From positions 1 to 64,000 of the forward strand of contig CALMEE010000152.1 of assembly GCA_937862885.1 (NCBI GenBank): 64,000 bases of DNA. The letters are read 5' to 3'. Made by a program: the position numbers and the translations under genes. Each line of letters opens with the position of its first letter. The stretch's first letter is position 1. Positions 9,900 to 17,675 of the stretch are shown one piece after another. Origin of the DNA: an uncultured Planctomycetaceae bacterium (GTDB taxonomy: Bacteria > Planctomycetota > Planctomycetia > Pirellulales > Pirellulaceae). The notes below the pieces were generated by a model that was not told the origin of the DNA, made no database searches, and saw only the letters and a list, made by a program, of their open reading frames with translations.

Positions 9900-10289
9900 T
9901 TAATGCTTGGTGACTTGTTCTCGTAGCGCGACCACCTGTAATTCCAGTCGCTTGATTTCCCGAATAGTGCTGTATTTCTCCATCTCAAGCCAGGCCCAGA
10001 TCTTCATGATCGAGACAGCTAAGATGCCAACGATGAATGCGACGGACCAGGCAATCAATTCCTTGATCTCGACTGCCAAATAGAATCGATAAGCTGAGTA
10101 GCCCGATAAGCCTACGCAGGCCAAACCACAAACAACCATGATGGAGTTGATCCAACGATTTCGACCTCGAAAGATCTGCATTGCTTGGGCGAATAGCGAT
10201 TGTTCATCGAAGCCCGGAAGCAGGTCTGGCGGCGCATCTTCCTTCAATGCAGCTTGGATTTTTGCATCAATACTATTCTTCTCGGTCAT
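9900..10289 (-). CDS. DUF6768 family membrane protein
   Basis: A 129-residue protein with an acidic soluble N-terminus (about 1-45, PDLLPGFDEQSLFAQAMQIF), two transmembrane helices (about 47-70 and 77-102) and a C-terminal heptad-like helix (TIREIKRLELQVVALREQV). This layout matches the DUF6768 proteins that sit beside ECF sigma factors in planctomycetes. It overlaps the end of the sigma factor gene by 17 bp, so the two are translationally coupled. A role in controlling the sigma factor at the membrane is inferred from position only. Confidence 0.75.
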   Translation of the reverse strand: MTEKNSIDAKIQAALKEDAPPDLLPGFDEQSLFAQAMQIFRGRNRWINSIMVVCGLACVGLSGYSAYRFYLAVEIKELIAWSVAFIVGILAVSIMKIWAWLEMEKYSTIREIKRLELQVVALREQVTKH

Positions 10290-10848
10290 GGTTTTGCCTT
10301 TCTAATTTGGACAAACTGAGCTTGAGCTTTTGACGAATCTGATATAATCTCGATTTGGTTGCGGATTCGGAATTGCTCGTGATTGCTGCGATTTCACGAA
10401 TGGAAAGTTCGTTGTCGTAGTACAAGACGAGTAAGGCACGTTCGGCAGGAGGCAGAGCGTCAATCAGTCTCTGAATGTTCACTAGCTCGCTATCTTCCTC
10501 GGCAGGCTCGGTATCCCGATTGGCTGCCATCGATCGCCCCAAACCTTCCAATTCGACCCTTTCCCGGACCACGTACCGCAAGCAGTCCATTGACTTGTTG
10601 TGAACAATTCGAAAGACCCAAGAGCGGAAGGCCGCCGGGTCTTGCAGTCGACCGATGGTTTTCAAGACGCTGAGCCAGGCTTCCTGGACCACGTCCCGAG
10701 CCGTATGAACATTTCCCACAAGCCGAAATGCATAAGCCACAAGATCCTGCTGAAACAGTTCCGCCAATTGGCCGATCGCCTTTGGATTGCCCGATTGAGT
10801 CTGGATCACCAGGAATTCAATAAGGACATCTCGTTTGTCTCGGCTCAT
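10273..10848 (-). CDS. ECF-type RNA polymerase sigma factor
   Basis: A 191-residue sigma-70 family protein of ECF length. Region 2 spans about residues 25-95, with the core-binding and -10-recognition helices (AYAFRLVGNVHTARDVVQEA, FRSWVFRIVHNKSMD). Region 4 spans about 125-180, with the helix-turn-helix (LSIREIAAITSNSESATKSR). The linker between them (ELEGLGRSMAANRDTEPAEE) is acidic. The ATG at 10848 is the only good start. It is followed by an overlapping DUF6768 gene, the expected partner. Target promoters cannot be told from the sequence. Confidence 0.9.
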   Translation of the reverse strand: MSRDKRDVLIEFLVIQTQSGNPKAIGQLAELFQQDLVAYAFRLVGNVHTARDVVQEAWLSVLKTIGRLQDPAAFRSWVFRIVHNKSMDCLRYVVRERVELEGLGRSMAANRDTEPAEEDSELVNIQRLIDALPPAERALLVLYYDNELSIREIAAITSNSESATKSRLYQIRQKLKLSLSKLERQNHDREE

Positions 10849-10941
10849 TTTGACGCTTGTGCCTTTCTCGTTATGCAGTTAGGTCGCGGGCATCGTTGTT
10901 TGGTTGCAAAAAATCTGGGAAGGGCTGAGAATATTTTAGTT

Positions 10942-11712
10942 CCGGTACCCAATTCGATCGATCGTCTCTGAAAAGCTATTTAACCAAGTCCAAGAGATTC
11001 TCAAAACCAATCGAGTTTACACGCACAAGCACCAAACAACTCGATTCGCTTTGCTGCGGCGGATGGTTTATTGCGGCGAATGTGGAAGTTTGGTCATGCC
11101 CGCCTGGACTCGGCAGAAAGGCCACGAATATCGCTACTACACTTGTGCCAAGAAAGTCAAAACGGGCTATAAGAAATGTGAACTTCCGTCGATACCTGCT
11201 GGCGAATTGGAAGGGATCGTGGTTGACCAACTGCGATCACTCCTAAAGCACCCGGACGTTATTGCTCACACGTTTCGCGAGGTTTGCGCCAAGGGGGGGA
11301 AGACGGAGAATTGGCCACTGTCTCCAGACTTGACGAACTACGCGGTCGTCGCCACTAGGCGGAACAAGCGGTCCGGTTCCTGTTGGGGTTGAACGATCCC
11401 GAAAGCTCGATGGTGCAATCCGAATTGAAAAGGCTGATTGGAGAGATCAAGTCTCTGGGCCCTTCGATTCAAGGTATCGAATCCAGGGCCGCGCCAAATC
11501 GGACGATTGAGTTGAATGAAGTTACGGCCACCCTGCAGCAACTCGATCCTGTCTGGGAGGTGCTGTACCCGGAAGAGCGCCGCCGTGTCCTAGAATTGTT
11601 GATCAAATCGATTACGGTTACGAAATCTACGGTCAACATTCACTTTCGGCCCAACGGGATCGAGCAAATTGTGGACGAACTAACCCCGATTAGTGAACAG
11701 CGAGATGGCTAA
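10942..11712 (+). pseudogene. Serine recombinase C-terminal remnant
   Basis: Open frame begins just after a TAG at about 10939 with text typical of the recombinase domain of large serine recombinases (SEKLFNQVQEILKTNRVY), then the zinc beta-ribbon (VYCGECGS, YYTCAKK, GYKKCELPSI) with four ordered cysteines, then the coiled-coil tail (11383-11712, PVWEVLYPEERRRVLELLI). The N-terminal catalytic resolvase domain with its nucleophilic Ser is absent. A frameshift lies at the G7 run near 11295-11301 and an in-frame TAG at 11356-11358. The gene is dead. Its end overlaps the start of the next gene by 8 bp (ATGGCTAA). Confidence 0.8.
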
Positions 11713-12178
11713 ACAAAAATCAAAATCAGAACCTGCAGCGGGTAAGAAATCTAAGCCTAAAAAATCTCCTAAAAGTCAAGTCCGTGTACGCCGCGAGGGT
11801 GACACGGTGATCGTCTCAGTGCCTGTAAAATTCTATCGTCGCAAAGGCAGACAGGCCGTGCTGACGAGTTTGGGATCAGATACAAAGGATAGCGAAACAT
11901 TGCAGGATGTAAATTCAACGTTTGTTTCTTTACTTGCCAAAGCCTATGCATGGCAAGACGAGCTTGAATCGGGTGAGCACGGAACATTTGAAGAAGTAGT
12001 GGATGCCAAAAAAGTCGGACGCACTTATGCGGGTCGAATATTGCGACTTACCTCGCTTTGTCCAGAAATTGTCGAGTCCATTGTCAATGGTGACGAATCT
12101 TATGGTCTTAGTCTTCGTCAATTGCATAAAGGAATTCCCATTGGCTGGAACCAACAATTAACGGTTTTCAGCAGGTGA
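11705..12178 (+). CDS. Small basic protein coupled to serine recombinase
   Basis: A 157-residue protein with a lysine-rich N-terminus (about residues 1-30) and a C-terminal helix-turn-helix-like segment (KKVGRTYAGRILRLTSLCPEIVESI, described as key residues VGRTY and LCPEIV). I chose ATG 11705 because it overlaps the recombinase stop; a GTG at 11693 is also in frame. From memory, similar small proteins follow serine recombinases in planctomycete mobile elements, which suggests a role in recombination directionality or excision, but this is inference. It is intact although its recombinase is not. Its 3' end overlaps the convergent AbiEii gene by 21 bp. Confidence 0.6.
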   Translation: MAKQKSKSEPAAGKKSKPKKSPKSQVRVRREGDTVIVSVPVKFYRRKGRQAVLTSLGSDTKDSETLQDVNSTFVSLLAKAYAWQDELESGEHGTFEEVVDAKKVGRTYAGRILRLTSLCPEIVESIVNGDESYGLSLRQLHKGIPIGWNQQLTVFSR

Positions 12179-13096
12179 TGAAAGCCAAGGGCCTCCGGAA
12201 AGCCATTGTTTGGACAGTGTCTGGCCATTTCGAACTGCCGCAGTTGGTGGAAGCAAGAACTGCTCCAATTTGTTTACAACCGATGCTAGGCTTAGGCTCT
12301 CTGAGATCAATCCATTTCTGCTGATGAAAGCGCGCCATTGTGTTTGTTTTTGCTGATCGTCAAAAAACTCGCGTGACATCGCAATCGGTCTTCCATCGGG
12401 AAGTTCAGTATTACGGCGTTTAAATGTGGCGAGAATTGCATTGCAAAGGTTGGCACCCTCAAATGCAAACTGTTCACAAAGGCTCCAAATATCAAAGAAG
12501 TCTTTCATTCGGCTATTGGTGATTCCTAATACCACCATTGCCTGATATTTTTCGGCAACGACTGTTTCTCGGGGATAAGACTTCAGTCTAGGCGCATCAA
12601 AATCGAGGATCGTAGGATATACGATATCAATGGGGCCGGGAGTGATCGCGTCGCCAAAACCAATGTCGACTTGTATGGGAATTCGTGCTGATCCGAGTAG
12701 CGATTGCAAGGTGACCCTAATCCCCTGGTATTTTTCGTTTTCTTTCATCGTCGATACTCGGATCGACTTCCCTACAAATTCTAGACCATCAGGCTGTGCG
12801 TCAATCTTACAAATGTCTTCGAAAATTTTTTGATATCGGGACTCAGAGTGTTCGCCCTGACCCAAGAAATCAATATCTCGTGTTGGTCGATGTGATTGCT
12901 GACTCCAAATTTGGAACAGCATCGCGCCTTTAAGAATAAATTGATCGCGGTATTCTGAGTTGGAGATCCTGTACAATAGCCGTTCCAGCGCATATCTGAT
13001 CAGTACCAACTGAAAATCTTCGCCTTGTTGCCGAGAAATATTCAGGAGTCGTTGGCGGACGGAAGCGGCAATGTTTTTGGGTTGTTCTTGAGTCAC
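12158..13096 (-). CDS. AbiEii/AbiGii-type nucleotidyltransferase toxin
   Basis: A 312-residue member of the nucleotidyltransferase toxin family of type IV toxin-antitoxin systems. The key motif is visible: LKGAML (about residues 55-60) followed by RPTRDIDFLG (about 70-79), giving the GS-like and D-x-D metal/NTP-binding signature. Conserved later elements include VDIGFGDAITPGP, YPRETVVAEKYQAMV and RMKDFFDIW. I place the start at GTG 13096, which overlaps the antitoxin stop (GTGA); the frame is open further upstream but inside the antitoxin gene. Known AbiEii proteins nucleotidylate RNA targets and mediate phage abortive infection. Confidence 0.85.
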   Translation of the reverse strand: MTQEQPKNIAASVRQRLLNISRQQGEDFQLVLIRYALERLLYRISNSEYRDQFILKGAMLFQIWSQQSHRPTRDIDFLGQGEHSESRYQKIFEDICKIDAQPDGLEFVGKSIRVSTMKENEKYQGIRVTLQSLLGSARIPIQVDIGFGDAITPGPIDIVYPTILDFDAPRLKSYPRETVVAEKYQAMVVLGITNSRMKDFFDIWSLCEQFAFEGANLCNAILATFKRRNTELPDGRPIAMSREFFDDQQKQTQWRAFISRNGLISESLSLASVVNKLEQFLLPPTAAVRNGQTLSKQWLSGGPWLSSPAENR

Positions 13097-13698
13097 GAAA
13101 CCGCCTCCAGGTAAGGTCTCATCACATTGGTCATCCGGCAGATTTTTGCGGCCTCCCAAAGTTGGTCATTGGTGGCTGCCCGTTTTGCTCGGCAATCACG
13201 CAGCGCCTCAATTGCTACGTCCAGGCCGATTTTGTTTCGGTACTTAAAGCAATCGGCGACGGTCTTGGCTGGGCTGTAAACTTGAATCGTAATTCCTTCG
13301 ACCTGCTTTTTCTGAACCCCAAACGAAAGCGAACCTGCAGAGAAACGGAAGATTCGCAGGATCGGATAGTCAACTCGGGGGTGCCTCGCCTTTTCACCGA
13401 TCGCCATCCAAATTTCAAACGGCGATTGAGTTGTCAGGTCATGGAAACGCAGAGCTGACAGCAGGCAGATGATCCCATGCGGGACTCGTTGGCATGCCTC
13501 GACATACGATCGATATTCGGAAGGGGCCGTTTCCGGGAGTGAGTAAAGCCCACGACTGGGTCGGTCCAGAATTCCCTGAGCGTACAGTTTGTTGAGATAC
13601 TCGCGCGATACGTTAAGCGAATCGAGGTCTCGTGGCCGTAGCACGCCCCTGGTTTTGAGAAGCTTGAGAATTCGATCTTTTTGGGATTCGTTTGTCAT
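13093..13698 (-). CDS. AbiEi-type antitoxin and repressor
   Basis: A 201-residue protein with an N-terminal winged helix (residues about 8-50, RILKLLKTRGVLRPRDL, then YLNKLYAQGILDRPSRGLY) and the AbiEi C-terminal domain (ICLLSALRFHDL, VYSPAKTVADCFKYR, IGLDVAIEALRD). It stands upstream of the toxin with a 4-bp overlap, the normal order for AbiE operons. In characterised systems the antitoxin represses the operon by binding inverted repeats in the promoter; I did not find a clear pair in 13699-13800. Start ATG 13698. Confidence 0.85.
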   Translation of the reverse strand: MTNESQKDRILKLLKTRGVLRPRDLDSLNVSREYLNKLYAQGILDRPSRGLYSLPETAPSEYRSYVEACQRVPHGIICLLSALRFHDLTTQSPFEIWMAIGEKARHPRVDYPILRIFRFSAGSLSFGVQKKQVEGITIQVYSPAKTVADCFKYRNKIGLDVAIEALRDCRAKRAATNDQLWEAAKICRMTNVMRPYLEAVS

Positions 13699-13897
13699 TC
13701 AGATATCGTCGGGGGAAAAAAATAAGTCCCGACAAAATCTTACTCAAAGACTTTAAGACTAGCAAGAGGAATTCCTGGGCAAATCGAGCTAAGACTAATG
13801 ACACTCACTTTTTTTTAACATTAGGGTTGGCAGCGGAACCCAAAAAACCTTAGGAGGCGATCTCTCCCAAAGATGGGAAATTCCCGGCTAAAACATC

Positions 13898-14108
13898 GCG
13901 GCACTCGTTCGGGGTGAGTGCCGCTATTTTGAGCCTTTCGGTTCGGTTTGAGCCTTTTTGGCGTTCGAACGCGTGGGGGTGAGTCCCGCGATGGCTGGCG
14001 GACATTTTTTGCCGAATGCAAAAACCACGCGAATTTCCGCGTAGAAATAGATAGACCCGCTGGGGTGAGCCAGCGGGTCATTTTGCTGATGGTCACCATG
14101 CGGTGACC
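13898..14108. repeat. Hairpins with GGGGTGAG loops between AbiE and ssrA
   Basis: In the gap 13699-14115 the word GGGGTGAG occurs at 13911, 13976 and 14062. The first lies in a perfect 9-bp stem (13898-13906 with 13916-13924) followed by TATTTT. The second lies in an imperfect stem (CGCGTGGG with TCCCGCG). The third is the loop of the 10-bp stem at 14054-14079. A fourth hairpin without the word is at 14091-14108. GAGCCTTT is directly repeated at about 13931 and 13950. These may be terminators or a small interspersed repeat. Confidence 0.55.
14054..14079 (-). terminator. Terminator-like hairpin after ssrA
   Basis: A perfect 10-bp stem (14054-14063 with 14070-14079) with a 6-nt loop lies 37 bases beyond the tmRNA 3' end. 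On the minus strand it is followed by TATCTATTTC, a weak T-rich tract. A second 7-bp hairpin (14091-14108) lies between it and ssrA. Confidence 0.6.
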
Positions 14109-14115
14109 CAGTGAG

Positions 14116-14478
14116 TGGAGGCGGCGGGGATTGAACCCGCGTCCCGCGATATTTCCACGATGGCCTCTACGTGTGTAGTCGATTTTTTTGTTTTCATTCA
14201 GGCACCCGTCAATCGACAGACTGATGCCCAAACTAGTCAAGAACTTGTTTTAGCTGCAAACGTACTCGACATGATTTGCCGCGAGCTGGATTTGGCGACC
14301 AGCTTTTTGGACTCTCCAGCAAAGTCCATCAGCCGGGGCTACCGTTTTTCTTAAGCAGCCAATGCGAAGGTGTTATCTTCTGCAATTAAAGTTTTAGTCA
14401 GATTTTTACGTGGCCTTCTGACTAACCACGACACGCCACCAGCGTTTCTACCTACCCGGTCGATTCCAATTCGCCCCC
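14116..14478 (-). ncRNA. ssrA: tmRNA (transfer-messenger RNA)
   Basis: The 363-nt gene rescues stalled ribosomes with SmpB. The 5' end GGGGGCG pairs with CGCCTCC at the 3' end to form the acceptor stem with A as discriminator. The T arm has stem GCGGG/CCCGC and loop TTCAATC. The tag reading frame is at 14351-14383: resume codon GCA, then EDNTFALAA and TAA, so the tag is AEDNTFALAA. The ALAA end is the normal signal for ClpXP-type proteolysis. It is a one-piece tmRNA, not permuted. A possible promoter is TAGAAC at 14485-14490 with TTGAGT at 14506-14511 (15-bp spacing, weak). No CCA is encoded. Confidence 0.93.
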
Positions 14479-14492
14479 GATTTCGTTCTACG

Positions 14493-14834
14493 CTCGGTCA
14501 CAAACACTCAACGCGTTGTTCAACCTCGATGAATGCTTTCCAGCACAAATCAATCACGCACTCGCAAATTTCCAAACGCTCGAATTACTCTATGCATCCG
14601 AAAATTCAATGCACCTAAAAGATTAAACAACTCGAAATACCAAAGAACTCAAAATTTTAAAGAACTCGTAAATTCAATGTTCTCGAAGATTCCTCGCGCA
14701 CGTTTAACTCACGTGCTCGCCAAGCAGAAGCTTTTAAGAATCTCGTTTGAGCGGGAATGCCGAACGCCTGGAAACACCAACCGCTCGAAACAGCCAACCG
14801 CTTGAACAGCCATGGGCTCGAAAGTCTAGCCCAG
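14493..14834. repeat. Degenerate 17-bp tandem repeat upstream of ssrA
   Basis: The word CTCGAA or a one-to-two-base variant recurs at 14561, 14579, 14631, 14648, 14665, 14682, 14716, 14767, 14784, 14801 and 14817, with spacings of 17 or near-multiples of 17 (16-18). Units such as CTCGAAACAGCCAACCG (14784) and CCTGGAAACACCAACCG (14767) match at 11 of 17 positions; CTCGAAATACCAAAGAA (14631) and CTCAAAATTTTAAAGAA (14648) at 13. About 20 decayed units fill the gap between ssrA and about 14834. The period is not a multiple of three, so it is not coding. Nothing else is seen to 15107. Confidence 0.6.
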
Positions 14835-15107
14835 AAAAAATGGCGGTTACGCGATTTCAACGCCTGCAACTCAGCAGACTTAGAGGCGTAAACTGCCCTG
14901 CTCTGACTGACAAGTCGATAATTCTTTAAACGTCTGATTTGCAAAATTCTCTATTGAACTAATTATCGACTACCAAGCACTTTTTTCCAGTCTAAATTTG
15001 AGATTTTCGGCGAGCAGAAGTTGGAAATAATCGAGGCAAGTCTCGCCTAAGTTCGCTTTACCTCCGCTGGCGACGTATCTAATGAACGATAGATGCGGAT
15101 TCGGTGA

Positions 15108-16145
15108 CTAGCGGATTTCCATCAGGCGCCATTCGGCCTGATAGTTCATGCCCAGCGAGATAATTCGCTCCAGCAATTCCTCGTACGAAATGCCGGCTGC
15201 TTCGGCGGATTCTGCAAAATCTTCGCCGTATGAAAGATTCGGGTTGGGGTTGGCTTCAAGCACGTAGACTTGTCCTTGGTCGTTTAGGCGTAAATCCATG
15301 CGCGCGTAGCCGCTGAGATTGAGGGCTCGGTAGACACGTTTCACCGTATTGATGATGCTGCGCTCAATGTCGGGCTCGAGATCCGTCGCGGCATTGGTTT
15401 CAATCCCCAACTTTTTCTGGTAGGCCTCGTCCCATTTCACGCGGGCGGTAGCGATTTGCGGAAGTCCTTTGGGCGCCTTACGAAAATGGAGTTCCCAAAC
15501 CGGGAATGTCGTAAGACGGCGATTGCCCAGCACACCCACGTAAAGTTCGCGCCCTTCGATGTACGATTCCACCATCGCATCGGTTTCCAATTCGCCATGG
15601 ACATAGGCAACGCGATCCTTCAATTGTTGGTCGTCATAAACGATTGACTCCTCGGTTATCCCCAACGAGGCCTCTTCGATCACGGATTTGACCAACAGCG
15701 GAAATTGCAAGTCGCGGCCACGTCGCACTTTTTTCCCCTTCGAAACAACGATGAATCGTGGCGTCCGAATACGATGGAAAGCCAAGATCTTCTTGGCCAG
15801 CGCTTTGTCATGTGAGAGCAACATGCCGCGCGGATTACAACCTGTATAATGTTGTTTCATCAACTCAAGGTAACTCACGACATGTTGGTCATAAACGCCA
15901 ACACCATGGAATTCCTCAAGCAGGTTGAATGCGATATGTGGTTTGAACTCAAGTATGCCATCTCGCAGCACACCCAGATTGTCACTGATACCCAAAGGCT
16001 GCACTTCGTGGCCGATATTGCGTAGGGTCGTGACCACGTCGAACTCGGTCTTCCACTCATTAATTTCTTCCTCAGTGTAGCCATCCATGGTTTCGGGTGG
16101 TACGAGTGAAGCATGCATCAGAACTAGAATACGCTTTTTTTTCAT
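15108..16145 (-). CDS. ATP-grasp ligase (D-Ala-D-Ala ligase-like)
   Basis: A 345-residue enzyme of the ATP-grasp superfamily. The N-terminal domain (about 1-100) has the Rossmann-like start KRILVLMHASLVPPE. The central ATP-binding lobe carries FPLLVKSVIEEASLGI and ESYIEGRELYVGVLGN. The C-terminal lobe has the metal-binding stretch YARMDLRLNDQGQVYVLEANPNPNL, where the E and N ligands are intact. D-alanine ligases look like this, but so do other carboxylate-amine ligases, and the substrate cannot be set. Its ATG overlaps the stop of the upstream metallopeptidase gene (ATGA), so the two are coupled. Confidence 0.8.
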   Translation of the reverse strand: MKKKRILVLMHASLVPPETMDGYTEEEINEWKTEFDVVTTLRNIGHEVQPLGISDNLGVLRDGILEFKPHIAFNLLEEFHGVGVYDQHVVSYLELMKQHYTGCNPRGMLLSHDKALAKKILAFHRIRTPRFIVVSKGKKVRRGRDLQFPLLVKSVIEEASLGITEESIVYDDQQLKDRVAYVHGELETDAMVESYIEGRELYVGVLGNRRLTTFPVWELHFRKAPKGLPQIATARVKWDEAYQKKLGIETNAATDLEPDIERSIINTVKRVYRALNLSGYARMDLRLNDQGQVYVLEANPNPNLSYGEDFAESAEAAGISYEELLERIISLGMNYQAEWRLMEIR

Positions 16146-17221
16146 AGGGCGATCAGGTGCTTTCCACTATGAAGATAGTTCATGGTATGCACCGCCAGCA
16201 TGACCGCCGCGTTGTTTAGCAGCCCTGTTTCGTCTTGAGGAACATAGAGTTTGAGAATACGGCACCGCTCAACCATTTCACGCAGAACTTGGTTCACGTT
16301 ATATCGATACTCACCTGTCCAGTGAGAAACGACCGAGCACAAATCCATCTGGTTCTTCTGCAAAAATGCTGCTGCCGTTTTCTGGTTGGGCTTGAGGCGT
16401 CGTTCGTTGAACAGACGTTTCAGATCCCGATCGAATCCCGTCGGGCAATCGAGACGGTAGCGATCGTACCGTTGCTGATAATGTTCCCGTAATGTTTTAG
16501 TCAAGCGGTTAACCGGTTCGATTTTCGCGCGCGATTGCTTCTTGATCCTGGGGAGCTTTTTCATCAGGCGATCGACAAACTCAATCTTTGTCTTTGCGTG
16601 CCACCCCTCATACGTCTTTCTCCAGCCGTCACCTGGAGTCAACCAAACAGCAAATGTCTCAGCAAAATCTTCCGCAGGGTGGCTTTGTGCGTACCACGGC
16701 TCCAGATGCTGTACGAAACGTTTGCTGTGGGGGCGAGGACGATAGTAGTCAGGATATGGGGCTGTGTAGTCACCAAATACTTCAATGTATCGTCTACGGC
16801 GATAGAGTTGGTAGGCTGTGTCAATGGCATGTCCAGTTTCATGCCGCAGAATTCTCATGCACGATTTCTCGTTTCCACCTTCAACCTCAAACATCAACTT
16901 GCGTTCGAGACTCATCAACCTCGGGTGCGCCAAGTAAAATGGAATCGCGATCCCTGGTACGTCGTCTGGAGAAAACCATTCGTCGCCGAGCCAACAATGC
17001 GGACGAAACCGGATTCCGCGGGCCGCAAGCTCGGAATACAGTTTGTCAATACGGGAAACCACTGGGGTTCCTTCGAGCTTCAAACCCAAATCGCAAATCC
17101 GATAATCCAGCAGTTCTTCATCAGTGCACTTGGTCCAGGATCTTTTCCCTCGGACGGACTTGGGTTTCGGTTTCGTATTGTCAGGGCGTGCAACCTTGGC
17201 CCCGGATCGATGCTTTGCCAC
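16142..17221 (-). CDS. Putative zinc-binding metallopeptidase
   Basis: A 359-residue protein with a basic N-terminal tail and a gluzincin-type motif HETGH at residues 127-131 (LRHETGHAIDTAY). A third ligand region is plausible in HPAEDFAETFAVWL, where the Glu/Asp follow the HExxH helix by about 65 residues. This matches the putative zinc-binding metallopeptidase family found widely in proteobacteria and planctomycetes. There is no signal peptide, so it is probably cytosolic. It starts at GTG 17221 and ends overlapping the ATP-grasp gene by 4 bp, suggesting that the two act in one pathway. Confidence 0.75.
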   Translation of the reverse strand: MAKHRSGAKVARPDNTKPKPKSVRGKRSWTKCTDEELLDYRICDLGLKLEGTPVVSRIDKLYSELAARGIRFRPHCWLGDEWFSPDDVPGIAIPFYLAHPRLMSLERKLMFEVEGGNEKSCMRILRHETGHAIDTAYQLYRRRRYIEVFGDYTAPYPDYYRPRPHSKRFVQHLEPWYAQSHPAEDFAETFAVWLTPGDGWRKTYEGWHAKTKIEFVDRLMKKLPRIKKQSRAKIEPVNRLTKTLREHYQQRYDRYRLDCPTGFDRDLKRLFNERRLKPNQKTAAAFLQKNQMDLCSVVSHWTGEYRYNVNQVLREMVERCRILKLYVPQDETGLLNNAAVMLAVHTMNYLHSGKHLIAL

Positions 17222-17227
17222 GATAGA

Positions 17228-17437
17228 CTATGTCTTTTCCCTATTCAATTCAAAAGCAGACACGCTGGTAAGACTTACCGAATTTGTATCGGCATCATAA
17301 ATTTCAACATTCGCGTAAATTTTAGCTTGCCGTGTAAAATTGCCAATCACCAAATCATATCGGGGATTCCAAATCAAAAAACTAGGAGTCACTTGGGCCG
17401 ATCGCGCTGGATGGGTGAGCGGGCGGCCCCTTGGCAT
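17228..17437 (-). CDS. Possible small protein, unidentified
   Basis: A 69-codon frame from ATG 17437 ends 6 bp before the metallopeptidase start. Its C-terminal half has protein-like composition (FLIWNPRYDLVIGNFTRQ, YDADTNSVSLTSVSAFELN), while the N-terminal half is Pro/Arg-rich and less convincing. It might be a real short leader gene of the operon or an upstream extension of the mRNA. I see no family. The rest of 17438-17675 shows nothing I can support. Confidence 0.3.
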   Translation of the reverse strand: MPRGRPLTHPARSAQVTPSFLIWNPRYDLVIGNFTRQAKIYANVEIYDADTNSVSLTSVSAFELNREKT

Positions 17438-17675
17438 ATCGGGGTCGATTTACCGTCCGAATACTGCCAACCCAGGCCAACAAAACGGAGAATTTGCCGG
17501 TTCTTTAGGTGCGGCAGTGCGGCTTGAACCAAGGTGATCGACTGGCCCGCATCCTATTCAACACCGTCGTTTGGATTACGGAATGACGAGATTTGTGTGG
17601 CGGGAATTGATTGCGTCGCGGCAGTCGTTAAAATGACAGAATTACTTTGTCTACGCTGTTTTTTTGGAGTTTTGC

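Noticed and set aside
14054-14116. A duplicated tmRNA 3' end as an att site of an integrated element
   Set aside because: I found no second copy of the tmRNA 3' sequence (GGATTGAACCCGC) elsewhere in the window.
1-14478. The in-frame TAG codons at 929, 2742 and 11356 as a sign of stop-codon reassignment
   Set aside because: Intact genes in the window end in TAG (for example the SbcC/YhaN-like gene at 51809-51811), and each TAG case also has other damage.
14493-14834. The 17-bp array as a CRISPR array
   Set aside because: The period is too short, units are decayed with no separate unique spacers, and no cas gene is in the window.
16535-17527. A long plus-strand open frame of 330 codons opposite the metallopeptidase gene
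   Set aside because: It is antisense to a gene with clear motifs, and its translation is rich in Cys, Arg and Ser with no domain.
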